Positions 27,527-37,270 are shown, counted from the stretch's first letter. The stretch is 64,000 bases of DNA from Caldilineaceae bacterium (GCA_019637695.1 JAHBVG010000018.1:28691-92690), one strand, 5' to 3'. The notes: generated from the letters alone by a model not told the origin. A program made the numbers and translations.

Positions 27527-27902
27527 GCCTCCCTATACCTCATACGATTACGCCGTGATCCGCGTGATTCCTTCGATCACGCGCGGCGAGTGCATGAACG
27601 TCGGGGTGATCCTCTTCTGCCGCACACAGCGCTTTCTGGATGCCCATGTGGAACTGGATCGGGCGCGGCTGGCGGCGATCGCGCCGGCCCATCTCGACTA
27701 TGATCGAGTGGAAGCTGCCCTGGCGCTCTTCCCCGCCATTGCGCAGGGGGCCGGTCCAATCGGCGCGTTGCCGCTGGCGGATCGCTTCCATTGGCTCACC
27801 TCCCCGCGCAGCACAATCATTCAGCCATCGGTTGTCCACTGTGGGCGCTGCACCGATCCTGCCGCAGCCCTGACGCACTTGATGGATGTGATGGTCCGAT
27901 AG
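27507..27902 (+). CDS. DUF3037 protein
   Basis: The 131-residue protein begins at GTG 27507 with GGAGG correctly spaced, inside the last codons of the HipA-like gene. It shows the DUF3037 opening YDYAVIRVIPSITRGECMNVGVILFC, here spread over residues 14-39, and the LDYDRVEAAL helix. Function is unknown. It is regularly encoded next to HipA-like proteins and may be a regulator or partner of the kinase. The overlap implies translational coupling and near-equal expression. Confidence 0.85.
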   Translation: MPERPSKPPYTSYDYAVIRVIPSITRGECMNVGVILFCRTQRFLDAHVELDRARLAAIAPAHLDYDRVEAALALFPAIAQGAGPIGALPLADRFHWLTSPRSTIIQPSVVHCGRCTDPAAALTHLMDVMVR

Positions 27903-28048
27903 ATATAATCAACTTTGTACCCATGCTTTATGCCCTGACCTATTGAGTTCTCGCCTTTTATCCTGTAACCTGATCATGGAAATGCTCAAGTGAGGCTTTT
28001 AATCCTCAACCGAGAATGATTCACCTAATGTAAGGAGATAACTTCATT

Positions 28049-28279
28049 ATGATCGGTAAAATGTTTGGTACACGCAACGATGTGACGGAAAACATGCTCA
28101 ACAGTATTGATAAAAACGTCAAAAAGACGACAGGGACCAGCCTCTTTCACATTTTGACTGTGGCTTCGATTGTCGCTTCAATTGCTTTCTTCTTGAGCGG
28201 GAAGAAAATGGCCGGTGTCTTTATTGGCCTTTGGCCGCCGACCTTTCAGGCGCTGAAGTCTGCGTCAGAAAATAAGTAA
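28049..28279 (+). CDS. Small single-span membrane protein
   Basis: This is a 76-residue protein with a strong AAGGAGAT ribosome site. It has a charged N-terminus (about residues 1-28), a hydrophobic segment (about 31-50, HILTVASIVASIAFFLSG), and a second weaker hydrophobic stretch (about 53-65). I do not recognise a family. Similar small proteins often accompany phasin- or stress-type genes, but nothing here shows a role. The frame is well supported by the ribosome site and by a bidirectional terminator downstream. Confidence 0.65.
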   Translation: MIGKMFGTRNDVTENMLNSIDKNVKKTTGTSLFHILTVASIVASIAFFLSGKKMAGVFIGLWPPTFQALKSASENK

Positions 28280-28280
28280 T

Positions 28281-28305
28281 TGGGGATTGGTGACTGGGGA
28301 ATGGG
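28281..28305. repeat. Degenerate GGGGATT heptamers
   Basis: About three units (GGGGATT, GGTGACT, GGGGAAT) directly follow the small membrane protein gene. Confidence 0.8.
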
Positions 28306-28329
28306 TCATAGACGCTAACTTAAACGGGC

Positions 28330-28408
28330 AAGTGCCGGGGACTTTTCGCCGCAGCAAGTCGATGTATCCACGCCTGGCTTCACGTCCAGTGTGAAGTCCC
28401 CGGCACTT
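28330..28408. repeat. Palindromic element with 15-bp arms
   Basis: Arms 28330-28344 and 28394-28408 are perfect complements (AAGTGCCGGGGACTT and its reverse complement). An inner CTTCAC/GTGAAG hairpin lies near 28378-28396. It sits between converging genes, just before the terminator, and resembles dispersed REP-type palindromes. Confidence 0.85.
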
Positions 28409-28415
28409 TCGCAAT

Positions 28416-28457
28416 AAAATGAAGCGGGACGGCCTTGAGGCCGTCCCGCTTCATTTT
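28416..28457. terminator. Bidirectional intrinsic terminator
   Basis: Perfect 19-base arms (28416-28434 and 28439-28457) enclose a TTGA loop, with an A-run at one end and a T-run at the other. It ends transcription of the small membrane protein gene (+) and fprA (-). Confidence 0.9.
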
Positions 28458-28472
28458 CACGTCGATTTGTCT

Positions 28473-29906
28473 TTAGGATCCCAGGACGCTGGCCGGTGAT
28501 TCTTCTTGAGTGCGCTGTGGGTGCACCAATCTGAGCATCTCGTCGACAGCGGTGAATTTGACGCGAGGACGCCCCTGCGCTGCCCCCCGTCCTGTCTCCA
28601 GTTGATCAAGGATCTGCCAGTCGCCGAAATCAAAAAACTCGACGCTGCGCGATCTGAGCAGTTTGACGATGGCATCTGCTCTTGCCAGTTCATCTGCCAC
28701 AGGAGGCAGGTCAGGGACATCCTCTAACATCAGATAGACGGTCTCCACGGCGTCGGGTTTGTTCGTGCCGATGACGCCTGTCGGTCCGCGTTTGGCCCAG
28801 CCCACCACATACTCACCCGGGACGATCTCGCCCTTATGGGTCTCCGTGACCCGCCCCTTTTCGTTTGGGATCAGGCCCCAGCGGTCGTAAAAGGGAACGT
28901 CGGGGATGGGTACGCTGCGATATCCGATTGCGCGGAAGACAAGGCCAGCCGGCAATTCCTCATACTCGCCGATGCCTTCACACGAGATATAGCCCCCCTC
29001 TTTGGTCACGAGGAGATTCTTCTCCATGCGCATCCCTGTGACCCGATCCTCACCGTAGAGTTCCACCGGCGAACGCAAGAAGTGAAAGTGGATCTGTCTT
29101 GGTTTGCCGCTGAGCGGGCGATGGGCGAACTCTTGCAGCGTCTCCAAATTGCGCTGCGCTGTCTTGTCTGCCGCCAGTTCTGCCTGGCTGGCCGCGTCGA
29201 GTTCGAGATCCTCTGGTTTGACGATCACATCGGCGATCTCCAATTCACCCAGTTCCTTGATTTCGGGGTTGGTGAATTTGGCCTGCACAGGACCACGACG
29301 GGCGAGGATGTGGATATGTTTGACTTTGCTGTGTCGCAATTTTTCCAGGGCATAGTCGGCAATGTCGGTGGTTTCTAGCTCGCGAATCGACTTGGCAAGG
29401 ATGCGGGTTACATCCATGGCGACGTTGCCCACGCCGATCACGACGACACTCTCGGCGCTCAGATCCACTTCATAATCCAAAAAATCAGGATGCCCATTGT
29501 ACCAGGCCACAAATTCTGTGGCCGAGAAGCTACCGGGCAGATCCTCGCCGGGGATCTCTAATTTGCGGTCCGACTGAGCGCCCACGGCATAAATGATCTG
29601 ATCATAATGGGCTTTCATCTCGGCGCGGCTGATGTCGCTGCCCAACGCCACATTGCCAAAATAACGGACACGCGCATCGCTCAGTGTGCGTTCGTAGATC
29701 TTGGTAACCGATTTGATCTTTTGGTGATCGGGCGCAACTCCATAACGAACAAGACCATAAGGCGTAGGCAACCGATCAAAGATATCAATCGAGACGTGAT
29801 ATTCTTTTTGCTGCAACAGAGCGCCCGCGGCATAAAGGCCCGAAGGCCCTGCGCCGACAATGGCAATCCGCAATGGACGACTGCCCGTACCCAGAGTGCT
29901 TGCCAA
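28473..29906 (-). CDS. fprA: Ferredoxin--NADP+ reductase, adrenodoxin reductase (FprA) type
   Basis: The 477-residue flavoprotein has an N-terminal FAD-binding Rossmann motif (IAIVGAGPSGLYAAGALL), the family sequence DRLPTPYGLVRYGVAPDH, the NADP-binding motif VVVIGVGNVAMDVTRIL, an NADP-phosphate site ILARRGPVQAKFT, and the closing FAD segment GWAKRGPTGVIGTNK. This is the adrenodoxin-reductase-like class that passes electrons between NADPH and ferredoxin. The start is TTG 29906 with AGGAGT 7 bases before it; no ATG is better placed. A C-terminal stretch of about 25 residues after the fold is variable. No ferredoxin gene is adjacent; the nearby Rieske protein is an unlikely partner. Confidence 0.92.
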   Translation of the reverse strand: MASTLGTGSRPLRIAIVGAGPSGLYAAGALLQQKEYHVSIDIFDRLPTPYGLVRYGVAPDHQKIKSVTKIYERTLSDARVRYFGNVALGSDISRAEMKAHYDQIIYAVGAQSDRKLEIPGEDLPGSFSATEFVAWYNGHPDFLDYEVDLSAESVVVIGVGNVAMDVTRILAKSIRELETTDIADYALEKLRHSKVKHIHILARRGPVQAKFTNPEIKELGELEIADVIVKPEDLELDAASQAELAADKTAQRNLETLQEFAHRPLSGKPRQIHFHFLRSPVELYGEDRVTGMRMEKNLLVTKEGGYISCEGIGEYEELPAGLVFRAIGYRSVPIPDVPFYDRWGLIPNEKGRVTETHKGEIVPGEYVVGWAKRGPTGVIGTNKPDAVETVYLMLEDVPDLPPVADELARADAIVKLLRSRSVEFFDFGDWQILDQLETGRGAAQGRPRVKFTAVDEMLRLVHPQRTQEESPASVLGS

Positions 29907-29928
29907 GTTCCTACTCCTTTGATGAAAT

Positions 29929-29998
29929 CAGTAATTCACGATTCCATGCGCTCTATGCCGGTCACGGACCCGCTGAGAGCGTAAATCGTGAACTACTG
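29929..29998. repeat. Palindromic element upstream of fprA
   Basis: Arms of about 15 bases (29929-29943 and 29984-29998, one mismatch) enclose a second pairing (GCGCTCT with AGAGCG). The element lies 22 bases upstream of the fprA start and will form in its 5' leader, or ends the transcript of the small proteins upstream. Confidence 0.75.
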
Positions 29999-30001
29999 AA
30001 A

Positions 30002-30220
30002 TTAGATTTCGCGGCTCTTTTGAATCATAGCCCCGAACTGACGAGCCAGCGTCAGCACGCTGATCCCCAATTGGAAATAATCGGAGGGGCCCAGACTGGC
30101 GAGGGTCGTCTCGTTGCCATCCTCAGAACGGCTGCTGGCAAGCCAGGCGAAACTGCCGCCTAAAAATGCGCCAAGCACAATACCGAGGACGATGATACCA
30201 GGTCTCGATAGATCTTTCAT
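30002..30220 (-). CDS. Small single-span membrane protein
   Basis: The 72-residue product has an N-terminal hydrophobic segment (about residues 9-28, IIVLGIVLGAFLGGSFAWLA). A hydrophilic stretch and a C-terminal amphipathic region follow (LGPSDYFQLGISVLTLARQF). I do not recognise a family, although the glycine-rich first helix resembles YtxH-like proteins. ATG 30220 overlaps the stop of the upstream 130-residue gene by 4 bases, which supports both genes as real and coupled. Confidence 0.6.
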   Translation of the reverse strand: MKDLSRPGIIVLGIVLGAFLGGSFAWLASSRSEDGNETTLASLGPSDYFQLGISVLTLARQFGAMIQKSREI

Positions 30221-30609
30221 AGTTCTTCCTTTCTAGCGATGGGGAGAGTAGGTGTGCGCACAGCAGTAACGCCGGGCGTCGAGACAGGCAACCTGTCGGG
30301 CAGCTTGCCACGCGTTAACGCCGCCGGAGGATCGGGTCGGAAAAGGCGCTTTAGAACGGATTCCATCTCTGTAGATTTGCTATGGGCGCGAATGACAGGT
30401 TCAGCCACTTTGTCGGCAACCGCTTCGGTCTTGTTGCGCATGAGCCGGCTGTAACCCTGAGCTTTCAGGAAGAGCAGAGGAAGTTTATCCAGCACCCAGC
30501 CCATACCCCGCACCAAAAAGAAAGCGATAGCCAGCGGGATGAGCATGATGAAAAAACCCTGAAAGCAGAGCCAGATCACAGCCACGTTGCGCCAAAAATC
30601 AAGCGTCAT
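30217..30609 (-). CDS. Membrane protein of unknown function
   Basis: The 130-residue protein has one long hydrophobic N-terminal region (about residues 8-40) that could be one or two helices, then a basic middle (LKAQGYSRLMRNKTEAVADK) and a Pro/Arg-rich C-terminus. I recognise no family. It forms a two-gene operon with the 72-residue membrane protein through an ATGA overlap. It is divergent from the amidohydrolase gene, so the spacer 30610-30841 should hold promoters in both directions, although none is close to consensus. Confidence 0.6.
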   Translation of the reverse strand: MTLDFWRNVAVIWLCFQGFFIMLIPLAIAFFLVRGMGWVLDKLPLLFLKAQGYSRLMRNKTEAVADKVAEPVIRAHSKSTEMESVLKRLFRPDPPAALTRGKLPDRLPVSTPGVTAVRTPTLPIARKEEL

Positions 30610-30841
30610 AGAAGAGATCCTCTTCGGTATTTTAATACATAGGCAGAGTGGAACGTCGTCAAGGTTCCGAAAATTTCAAATTCTCAGCCGGATGCCACTT
30701 GCTGGCATTGTAACAAATGGCGCAAACAGTGTAAAGAAAGTTTGCCAGCAATTGGGTGGACGTTGTACTCCATTCTGCAAAAAGTCGTCCTGTGATAGAC
30801 TAAAGACAGATTAGACGCTCACACCACTTTGGAGTTGACCG

Positions 30842-31900
30842 ATGAGCCTTTTTGATGCAAAGACCGTTATCGATTGCGATCTACACAACGCGTTGCCTTC
30901 GCTCTCGACGCTTTACCCGTACCTGCCCGATTACTGGGTAGATTATTGCAACGAATCGGCATTCCGCGAGCCGGACGCCGCCGACTACCCACCGGGCGCG
31001 CCGCTGACCGCTCGCCCTGGGACCAAACCTGCCGCGGGTCCGCCCGGTTCGGATTTGGGGTTGTTACGCGCCCAGGCATTGGATCTGTGGAACGTCGAGA
31101 TCGGCATCCTCAATTGCGCGTACAGGGTCTCTAGCGTCCACAATCAGGATCTGGCGGCGGCGCTGGCAACCGCGATCAACCGTTGGCAGATCGACGAATG
31201 GTTGGAGCGGGAGCCGCGACTGCGCGCGTCCCTCGTCGTCCCCAGCCAGAATCCACAACTGGCCGCCGAGGAGATCGAACGCTTCGGCGATCATCCCGGC
31301 TTTGTACAGGTGATCCTGCCGGTGCGCTCCGAAGCGCCCTATGGCAATCGCCGCTATGATCCCATCTACGCCGCGGCGGTCGCACACGATCTGGCGGTAG
31401 GCATCCAATACGGCGGCGCGCCCGGCCACCCGTCCACGCCGTCGGGGTGGGCGCTCACCTTCCTCGAAGAATACGCGGGGATGGCGTCGGTCTTCCAATC
31501 CCAGGTGATCAGTCTGGTGATCGAAGGCGCGTTTGATCGCTTTCCAGCGCTGCGCGTGGCGCTGATCGAGAGCGGCTTCACGTGGATGCCATCGTTGATG
31601 TGGCGGTTGGACAAAGAGTGGAAGGGTCTACGCAACAACACCCCGTGGGTCAAACGGCTGCCGTCGGAGTACATCCGTGAACATATGCGCGTCACCACAC
31701 AGCCGCTCGACGCCCCGCCCGATCCACAGATGCTGCGCCAGATTATTGACCAGCTTGAATCCGAGGATCTGTTGCTCTTCGCCAGCGACTATCCGCACTG
31801 GCGCTTTGATCAGCCAGAGGAGGCCTGGCCGCTGCAAACAGAGGAACCGCTATTGCGCAAAATTCTATCCGAAAACGCCCGCGAATTTTACAGACTGTAG
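30842..31900 (+). CDS. Amidohydrolase-2 (ACMSD-like) family protein, copy 1
   Basis: The 352-residue protein follows the PF04909 pattern: IDCDLHNALPSL at the N-terminus (metal-site Asp and His), a central barrel with VGIQYGGAPG, VALIESGFTWMPSLMWRLDK, and LLFASDYPHWRFD near the C-terminus with the catalytic Asp. These enzymes hydrolyse or decarboxylate using a divalent metal. Compared with its neighbour, the metal-ligand His before the GG pair is replaced by Gln (GIQYGG against GIHFGG), so metal binding may be altered. Start ATG 30842 has GGAG upstream. It is followed by a second copy and a Rieske protein, suggesting a catabolic unit for an aromatic or amide substrate that cannot be named. Confidence 0.85.
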   Translation: MSLFDAKTVIDCDLHNALPSLSTLYPYLPDYWVDYCNESAFREPDAADYPPGAPLTARPGTKPAAGPPGSDLGLLRAQALDLWNVEIGILNCAYRVSSVHNQDLAAALATAINRWQIDEWLEREPRLRASLVVPSQNPQLAAEEIERFGDHPGFVQVILPVRSEAPYGNRRYDPIYAAAVAHDLAVGIQYGGAPGHPSTPSGWALTFLEEYAGMASVFQSQVISLVIEGAFDRFPALRVALIESGFTWMPSLMWRLDKEWKGLRNNTPWVKRLPSEYIREHMRVTTQPLDAPPDPQMLRQIIDQLESEDLLLFASDYPHWRFDQPEEAWPLQTEEPLLRKILSENAREFYRL

Positions 31901-31997
31901 GGGTGGGCGCAGGGCCCACCCGTGTTAGGAGAAACCTTCCAAGCCATCGTCAACGGCATTGTCCAATGCCCTGTGCCTGCCCGTATTAGGAGAAACC
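31899..31997. repeat. REP-like palindrome and duplicated ribosome-site segment
   Basis: A GGGTGGGC/GCCCACCC hairpin (about 31900-31920) follows the first amidohydrolase. An 18-base segment reading CCCGTGTTAGGAGAAACC at about 31919 recurs with one change at about 31979, directly before the second amidohydrolase start. Each copy carries an AGGAGA ribosome site; only the second is placed to serve the start. Confidence 0.75.
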
Positions 31998-31999
31998 CC

Positions 32000-33100
32000 A
32001 TGACAGAGATACCGACATTGGAGCGACCACAGACTGCCCGGCGCGCCCGCGCCAAAATGGCCGTAATCGATTGTGACATTCACAATACCATGCCCAACAA
32101 CGAGACGCTCTACAAATATCTATCACCGCGCTGGCGACGCTACCACGAAATGATGGGCGTGCGCGGCCACATCGGTTCGGCCTATCCGCGCGCCATGCTC
32201 AACGCGGCCCGCCACGACGCCTGGCCGCCGTCGGGTCTACCGCCAGGGGGCGATCTTGATTTCATGCGCGCACAATTACTCGATCAGTGGCAGATCGAGG
32301 TCGGCGTCCTCAACTGTCTCTTCGGGGCGGGCAGTGCCACCAATCTCGAATTTGGCGCAGCGCTGGCAAGCGCCGTCAACGATTGGCAGATCGCCGAATG
32401 GCTGGAGCCAGAGCCGCGGCTGCGCGCCTCGCTCATCGTTGCCTACGAGGACGGAGACGCCGCCGCCGCTGAGATCGAGCGGCTGGGATCGCATCCTGGC
32501 TATGTGCAGGTGATGTTGGTAGTGCGCACACGCGAACCGCTGGGCCATCGCAAATATTGGAAGATGTACGAAGCAGCCGTCCGCCACAACCTGCCCATCG
32601 GCATCCACTTTGGCGGCGCTGGCGGCGGTCCTATCACCGGCGCGGGCTGGCCGTCCCACTATATTGAGGATCACGGCGGCATGCCCCAGGCCTTCCAACC
32701 GCAGGTCATCAGCCTGGTGACGGAAGGCGTCTTTGAACACTTCCCCACCCTGCAAATTGTTCTGATCGAAGGGGGCTTTGCCTGGCTGCCGCCGCTCATG
32801 TGGCGATTGGATCAAAGCTGGAAACGCTTGAAAGAGGAGACGCCCTATCTCAAACGGCTGCCCTCGGAATACATCCGCGAGCATTTTTGGGTGACCACTC
32901 AACCCATTGAGGAGCCGCCGCATCCCCGCTTCTTTACTCAATTGCTTGAGCAGATGGAGATGAATGATCGGCTCATGTTCGCCACCGATTATCCCCACTG
33001 GGATTTCGACGCCCCCGACCGCGCCCTGCCCAACCATCTCTCACCCGATCTCAAGCGGCAGATTCTGGCGGAGAACGCGCGGACGTTGTATGGGTTGTGA
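32000..33100 (+). CDS. Amidohydrolase-2 (ACMSD-like) family protein, copy 2
   Basis: Start ATG 32000 (366 residues) is chosen because AGGAGA lies 9 bases before it; the frame also reads from GTG 31922 but that start has no separate support. Motifs parallel copy 1: VIDCDIHNTMPNNETLYKYL, PIGIHFGGAGGG (the His ligand is kept), IVLIEGGFAWLPPLMWRLDQ, and LMFATDYPHWDFD. The two copies are about half identical by eye and arose by tandem duplication. The intact ligand set makes this the more likely active enzyme. Substrate is unknown. Confidence 0.87.
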   Translation: MTEIPTLERPQTARRARAKMAVIDCDIHNTMPNNETLYKYLSPRWRRYHEMMGVRGHIGSAYPRAMLNAARHDAWPPSGLPPGGDLDFMRAQLLDQWQIEVGVLNCLFGAGSATNLEFGAALASAVNDWQIAEWLEPEPRLRASLIVAYEDGDAAAAEIERLGSHPGYVQVMLVVRTREPLGHRKYWKMYEAAVRHNLPIGIHFGGAGGGPITGAGWPSHYIEDHGGMPQAFQPQVISLVTEGVFEHFPTLQIVLIEGGFAWLPPLMWRLDQSWKRLKEETPYLKRLPSEYIREHFWVTTQPIEEPPHPRFFTQLLEQMEMNDRLMFATDYPHWDFDAPDRALPNHLSPDLKRQILAENARTLYGL

Positions 33101-33165
33101 CAGGTGACTGGGGATTGGGAGATTTAGACCCTCTGCGGTCTGCGGTCCCCGGTCTGCCGTCGTCT
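33101..33165. repeat. GTGACTG/GGGGATT and CTGCGGT heptamers
   Basis: Two or three GTGACTG/GGGGATT units (33104-33118) and then GGTCTGCGGTC-type units (33131-33162) fill the gap between the second amidohydrolase and the Rieske gene. Confidence 0.85.
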
Positions 33166-33183
33166 CTGCATGGAGATTGATCA

Positions 33184-33624
33184 ATGCCAAAACATATCGT
33201 TGCTACAGTGGATGAGATCCCTGTGGGCGGGCGCAAAATCGTTGAAGTGGCTGGGCGCTCGATTGGCGTCTTCCACATTGATGGCGAGTTTTTCGCCATC
33301 CGCAACAGTTGTCCGCACCAGGGGGGACCCCTCTGCCAGGGCCAGTTAACCGGCTTTTTGATGGCAGATCGACCGGGCCACTATTCCTATGCGCGCCGCG
33401 GAGAGATCGTCCGCTGCCCGTGGCATGGCTGGGAATTCGACGTCAAGACAGGCCAATCCTGGTGGGATCCGGCGCGCACACGCGTGCGCAGTTATGAAGT
33501 CGCCGTCCAGACGGTTGCGCCCACCGATCTAGAATCAGGACTCGTCAAAGGCCCCTATGTTGTCGAAAGCTACGCGGTGACGGTCGAACAATCGTACGTA
33601 TTGGTTGACATTCCAGGCGACTGA
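33184..33624 (+). CDS. Rieske [2Fe-2S] domain protein
   Basis: The 146-residue protein is a single Rieske domain with cluster ligands in CPHQGGPLC and CPWHGWEFD (Cys-x-His and Cys-x2-His). Family examples carry electrons to oxygenases or other oxidoreductases. It lacks the catalytic domain of a full oxygenase alpha subunit, so it is a ferredoxin-type carrier or small regulatory subunit. GGAG lies 7 bases upstream of the start. Two amidohydrolase genes precede it, and this family combination recurs in bacterial catabolic loci. The distance of 83 bases is filled with repeats, so co-transcription is likely but not certain. Confidence 0.88.
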   Translation: MPKHIVATVDEIPVGGRKIVEVAGRSIGVFHIDGEFFAIRNSCPHQGGPLCQGQLTGFLMADRPGHYSYARRGEIVRCPWHGWEFDVKTGQSWWDPARTRVRSYEVAVQTVAPTDLESGLVKGPYVVESYAVTVEQSYVLVDIPGD

Positions 33625-33666
33625 CAGAGCTCAACAACAATCGATAAACCCTTCAAGGAGGAAGGT

Positions 33667-34968
<1,302 letters not shown>

Positions 34969-34999
34969 AAAGATCCATTCTCAGGTAATTTTTCAACAG

Positions 35000-35028
35000 T
35001 TGCATCTCCATTAGCCCGTGCATATAAT
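35000..35028 (+). promoter_or_regulatory. Sigma-70-type promoter for the cyclase-family gene
   Basis: TTGCAT (35000-35005), a 17-base spacer, and TATAAT (35023-35028) form a near-consensus promoter about 75 bases before the start codon at 35105. The leader carries an AAGGGGG ribosome site. Confidence 0.75.
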
Positions 35029-35104
35029 CCTCTTCAGCCTTGTGGACGAGGAAGCTCGCAAGGCAATCGTACTTTCACAATGATGGGGATCAAAGGGGGA
35101 AACT

Positions 35105-35956
<852 letters not shown>

Positions 35957-35961
35957 AAAAA

Positions 35962-36003
35962 GGGTATTGGGTATTGGATATTGAGTAATAATACCCAATA
36001 CCC
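35962..36003. repeat. Inverted GGGTATT heptamers
   Basis: GGGTATTGGGTAT (35962-35974) is perfectly complementary to 35991-36003. The arms are heptamer copies, like those at 4416-4455. It lies 6 bases after the cyclase-family stop codon. Confidence 0.9.
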
Positions 36004-36021
36004 GATATCCCTCACAGAAGG

Positions 36022-36060
36022 CCGGTCGAGCGAGGAAATCCTTGCTTGACCGGTTTTTTT
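36022..36060 (+). terminator. Intrinsic terminator
   Basis: A 14-base stem (36022-36035 with 36040-36053, including two G-U pairs) and a 4-base loop are followed by seven T. This ends the cyclase-family transcript. Confidence 0.93.
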
Positions 36061-36068
36061 ATTCCCTC

Positions 36069-36120
36069 TTGACAGTTATGACGCGGTGTGTTATGATTCA
36101 TCTATAACGCATTGCGTCAT
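36069..36120 (+). promoter_or_regulatory. Consensus promoter overlapped by a palindromic operator
   Basis: TTGACA (36069-36074), 17 bases, and TATGAT (36092-36097) give a near-perfect sigma-70-type promoter for the phasin-like gene. Arms 36078-36094 and 36104-36120 are inverted repeats of 17 bases with three mismatches and cover the -10 region and the start site. The core ACGCATTGCGT (36107-36117) is itself a palindrome. This is the geometry of a TetR-like repressor site; no such regulator is encoded nearby. Confidence 0.8.
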
Positions 36121-36166
36121 ACACTAATTACTGGTATAGCCAGTTCAAGAAAGAAAGGATCATCCT

Positions 36167-37009
36167 ATGCAAGTCCGATTGAATGTTCAGAACATTGATC
36201 TTCGTGATACACAAGAGAAAATGGATAACAACATCCGTCAAGTCCGCGATGCCAGCCGTAGAGTCGTCCTCGCCTATGCGGGGCTGTGGGGCATGGCCTA
36301 CGATGAGGCAGCTACTTTGATCGACAAAGGCAAGTCCATCTTAGAGAAGGCAGAACATCGAGGCGAAACCCTGGAACACAACGCCACAGAGCAGGTCAAG
36401 AAGGTTGGCAAGCAAGCCCGGAGTCGTCTGCAAAAAGTCGAAGCTCGCGTTGAAAGCCTTCAGGGCAAGGTCAAAAGCCGAACTGAACGCGCCGAGAACA
36501 AAGTCGAATACGATCTTGAAACCCAGGTCGAACGTGTATTGGATCGCCTTGGCATTCCCAGCCGCGACCGGATCATGAAGTTGAGCGAGGAGATCGAAGC
36601 GTTGAGCCTGAAGATCGATGCGCAAATGGCCGCTGACAAAGGCATTGTAGTCAAGATCGAAGCTGAACCTATGGCAATGCCGTTGGTCAATTACACAGAG
36701 TTGACGGCTAAAGAGATCGTCAACCTGTTCGACAAACTATCCATTGCCGAGTTGGTAGAGATCAAACGCTTTGAAGAAGCCCACGAAAACCGGGTAACCG
36801 TCCTGCGCGAAGCCAACCGGCGCATCGAATCCATGCCCATTGCTGGCTACGACGAGATGACCGTCGAAGAGATCGAATCCAGGTTGGTCAGCTTGAGCGT
36901 AGAACAACTGGACTATCTTGTAGCTTACGAGAAGACGCATCAAAATCGGGTGACCCTGCTGAGCAAAATTGAAAGCGCTCAGGAATCCCGCCGTGTAGCC
37001 ATCGCCTGA
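36167..37009 (+). CDS. Phasin-like coiled-coil protein with duplicated C-terminal motif
   Basis: The 280-residue protein has a helical N-terminal half rich in charged heptads (residues about 20-160, with ATLIDKGKSILEKAEHRGET and LQKVEARVESLQGKVKSR). This resembles phasins and other granule- or lipid-surface-associated proteins. Two copies of a 47-residue unit follow, starting near YTELTAKEIVNLFDKLSIAE and YDEMTVEEIESRLVSLSVEQ and ending in HENRVTVL and HQNRVTLL. The repeat is seen in actinobacterial and Chloroflexota proteins of unknown role. No signal peptide is present. Strong promoter and terminator surround it, so it is a single-gene, probably highly expressed and repressible unit. Granule association is an inference. 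Confidence 0.7.
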   Translation: MQVRLNVQNIDLRDTQEKMDNNIRQVRDASRRVVLAYAGLWGMAYDEAATLIDKGKSILEKAEHRGETLEHNATEQVKKVGKQARSRLQKVEARVESLQGKVKSRTERAENKVEYDLETQVERVLDRLGIPSRDRIMKLSEEIEALSLKIDAQMAADKGIVVKIEAEPMAMPLVNYTELTAKEIVNLFDKLSIAELVEIKRFEEAHENRVTVLREANRRIESMPIAGYDEMTVEEIESRLVSLSVEQLDYLVAYEKTHQNRVTLLSKIESAQESRRVAIA

Positions 37010-37028
37010 CCTAATTCCTGACCCTTTT

Positions 37029-37063
37029 AGACTGGGCAACCCTTAGGTTGCTCAGTCTTTTTT
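37029..37063 (+). terminator. Intrinsic terminator
   Basis: Arms 37029-37041 and 37046-37058 pair over 13 bases with one G-T, have a 4-base loop and are followed by six T. It ends the phasin-like transcript. Confidence 0.93.
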
Positions 37064-37135
37064 GATTGGCGCAAGAATATATCCTTTTTGTACCGTCCCT
37101 TTATATCAAGGACCATAGTAATTTGAGATGGGTTC

Positions 37136-37249
37136 GAGTAGGCTAAGGACATGTAAGGAGCAAAGCTCTTTACACTCGGATCATGGTAGAGATACCAGGC
37201 TGCTTACGAGCAGCAGCCTGGTATCTCTACCTCTAGAACAGCCTAACTC
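37136..37249. repeat. MITE-like palindromic element
   Basis: Outer arms GAGTAGGCT (37136-37144) and AGCCTAACTC (37240-37249) are imperfect complements with one extra base. Inside are a small hairpin (about 37154-37173) and a perfect 19-base hairpin (37186-37204 with 37212-37230, 7-base loop). It has no T-run. It ends 22 bases before the next start codon, so it may affect expression of that gene. Confidence 0.75.
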
Positions 37250-37270
37250 AGGACCGTAAGGGATGACATC

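Noticed and set aside
28473..29906. FprA-type reductase as a partner of the Rieske protein
   Set aside because: The two are 3 kb apart, on opposite strands, with other genes between; no direct evidence links them.
31922..31999. Earlier GTG start for amidohydrolase copy 2
   Set aside because: The added 26 codons lie in a palindrome and repeat segment; ATG 32000 has its own well-placed AGGAGA.
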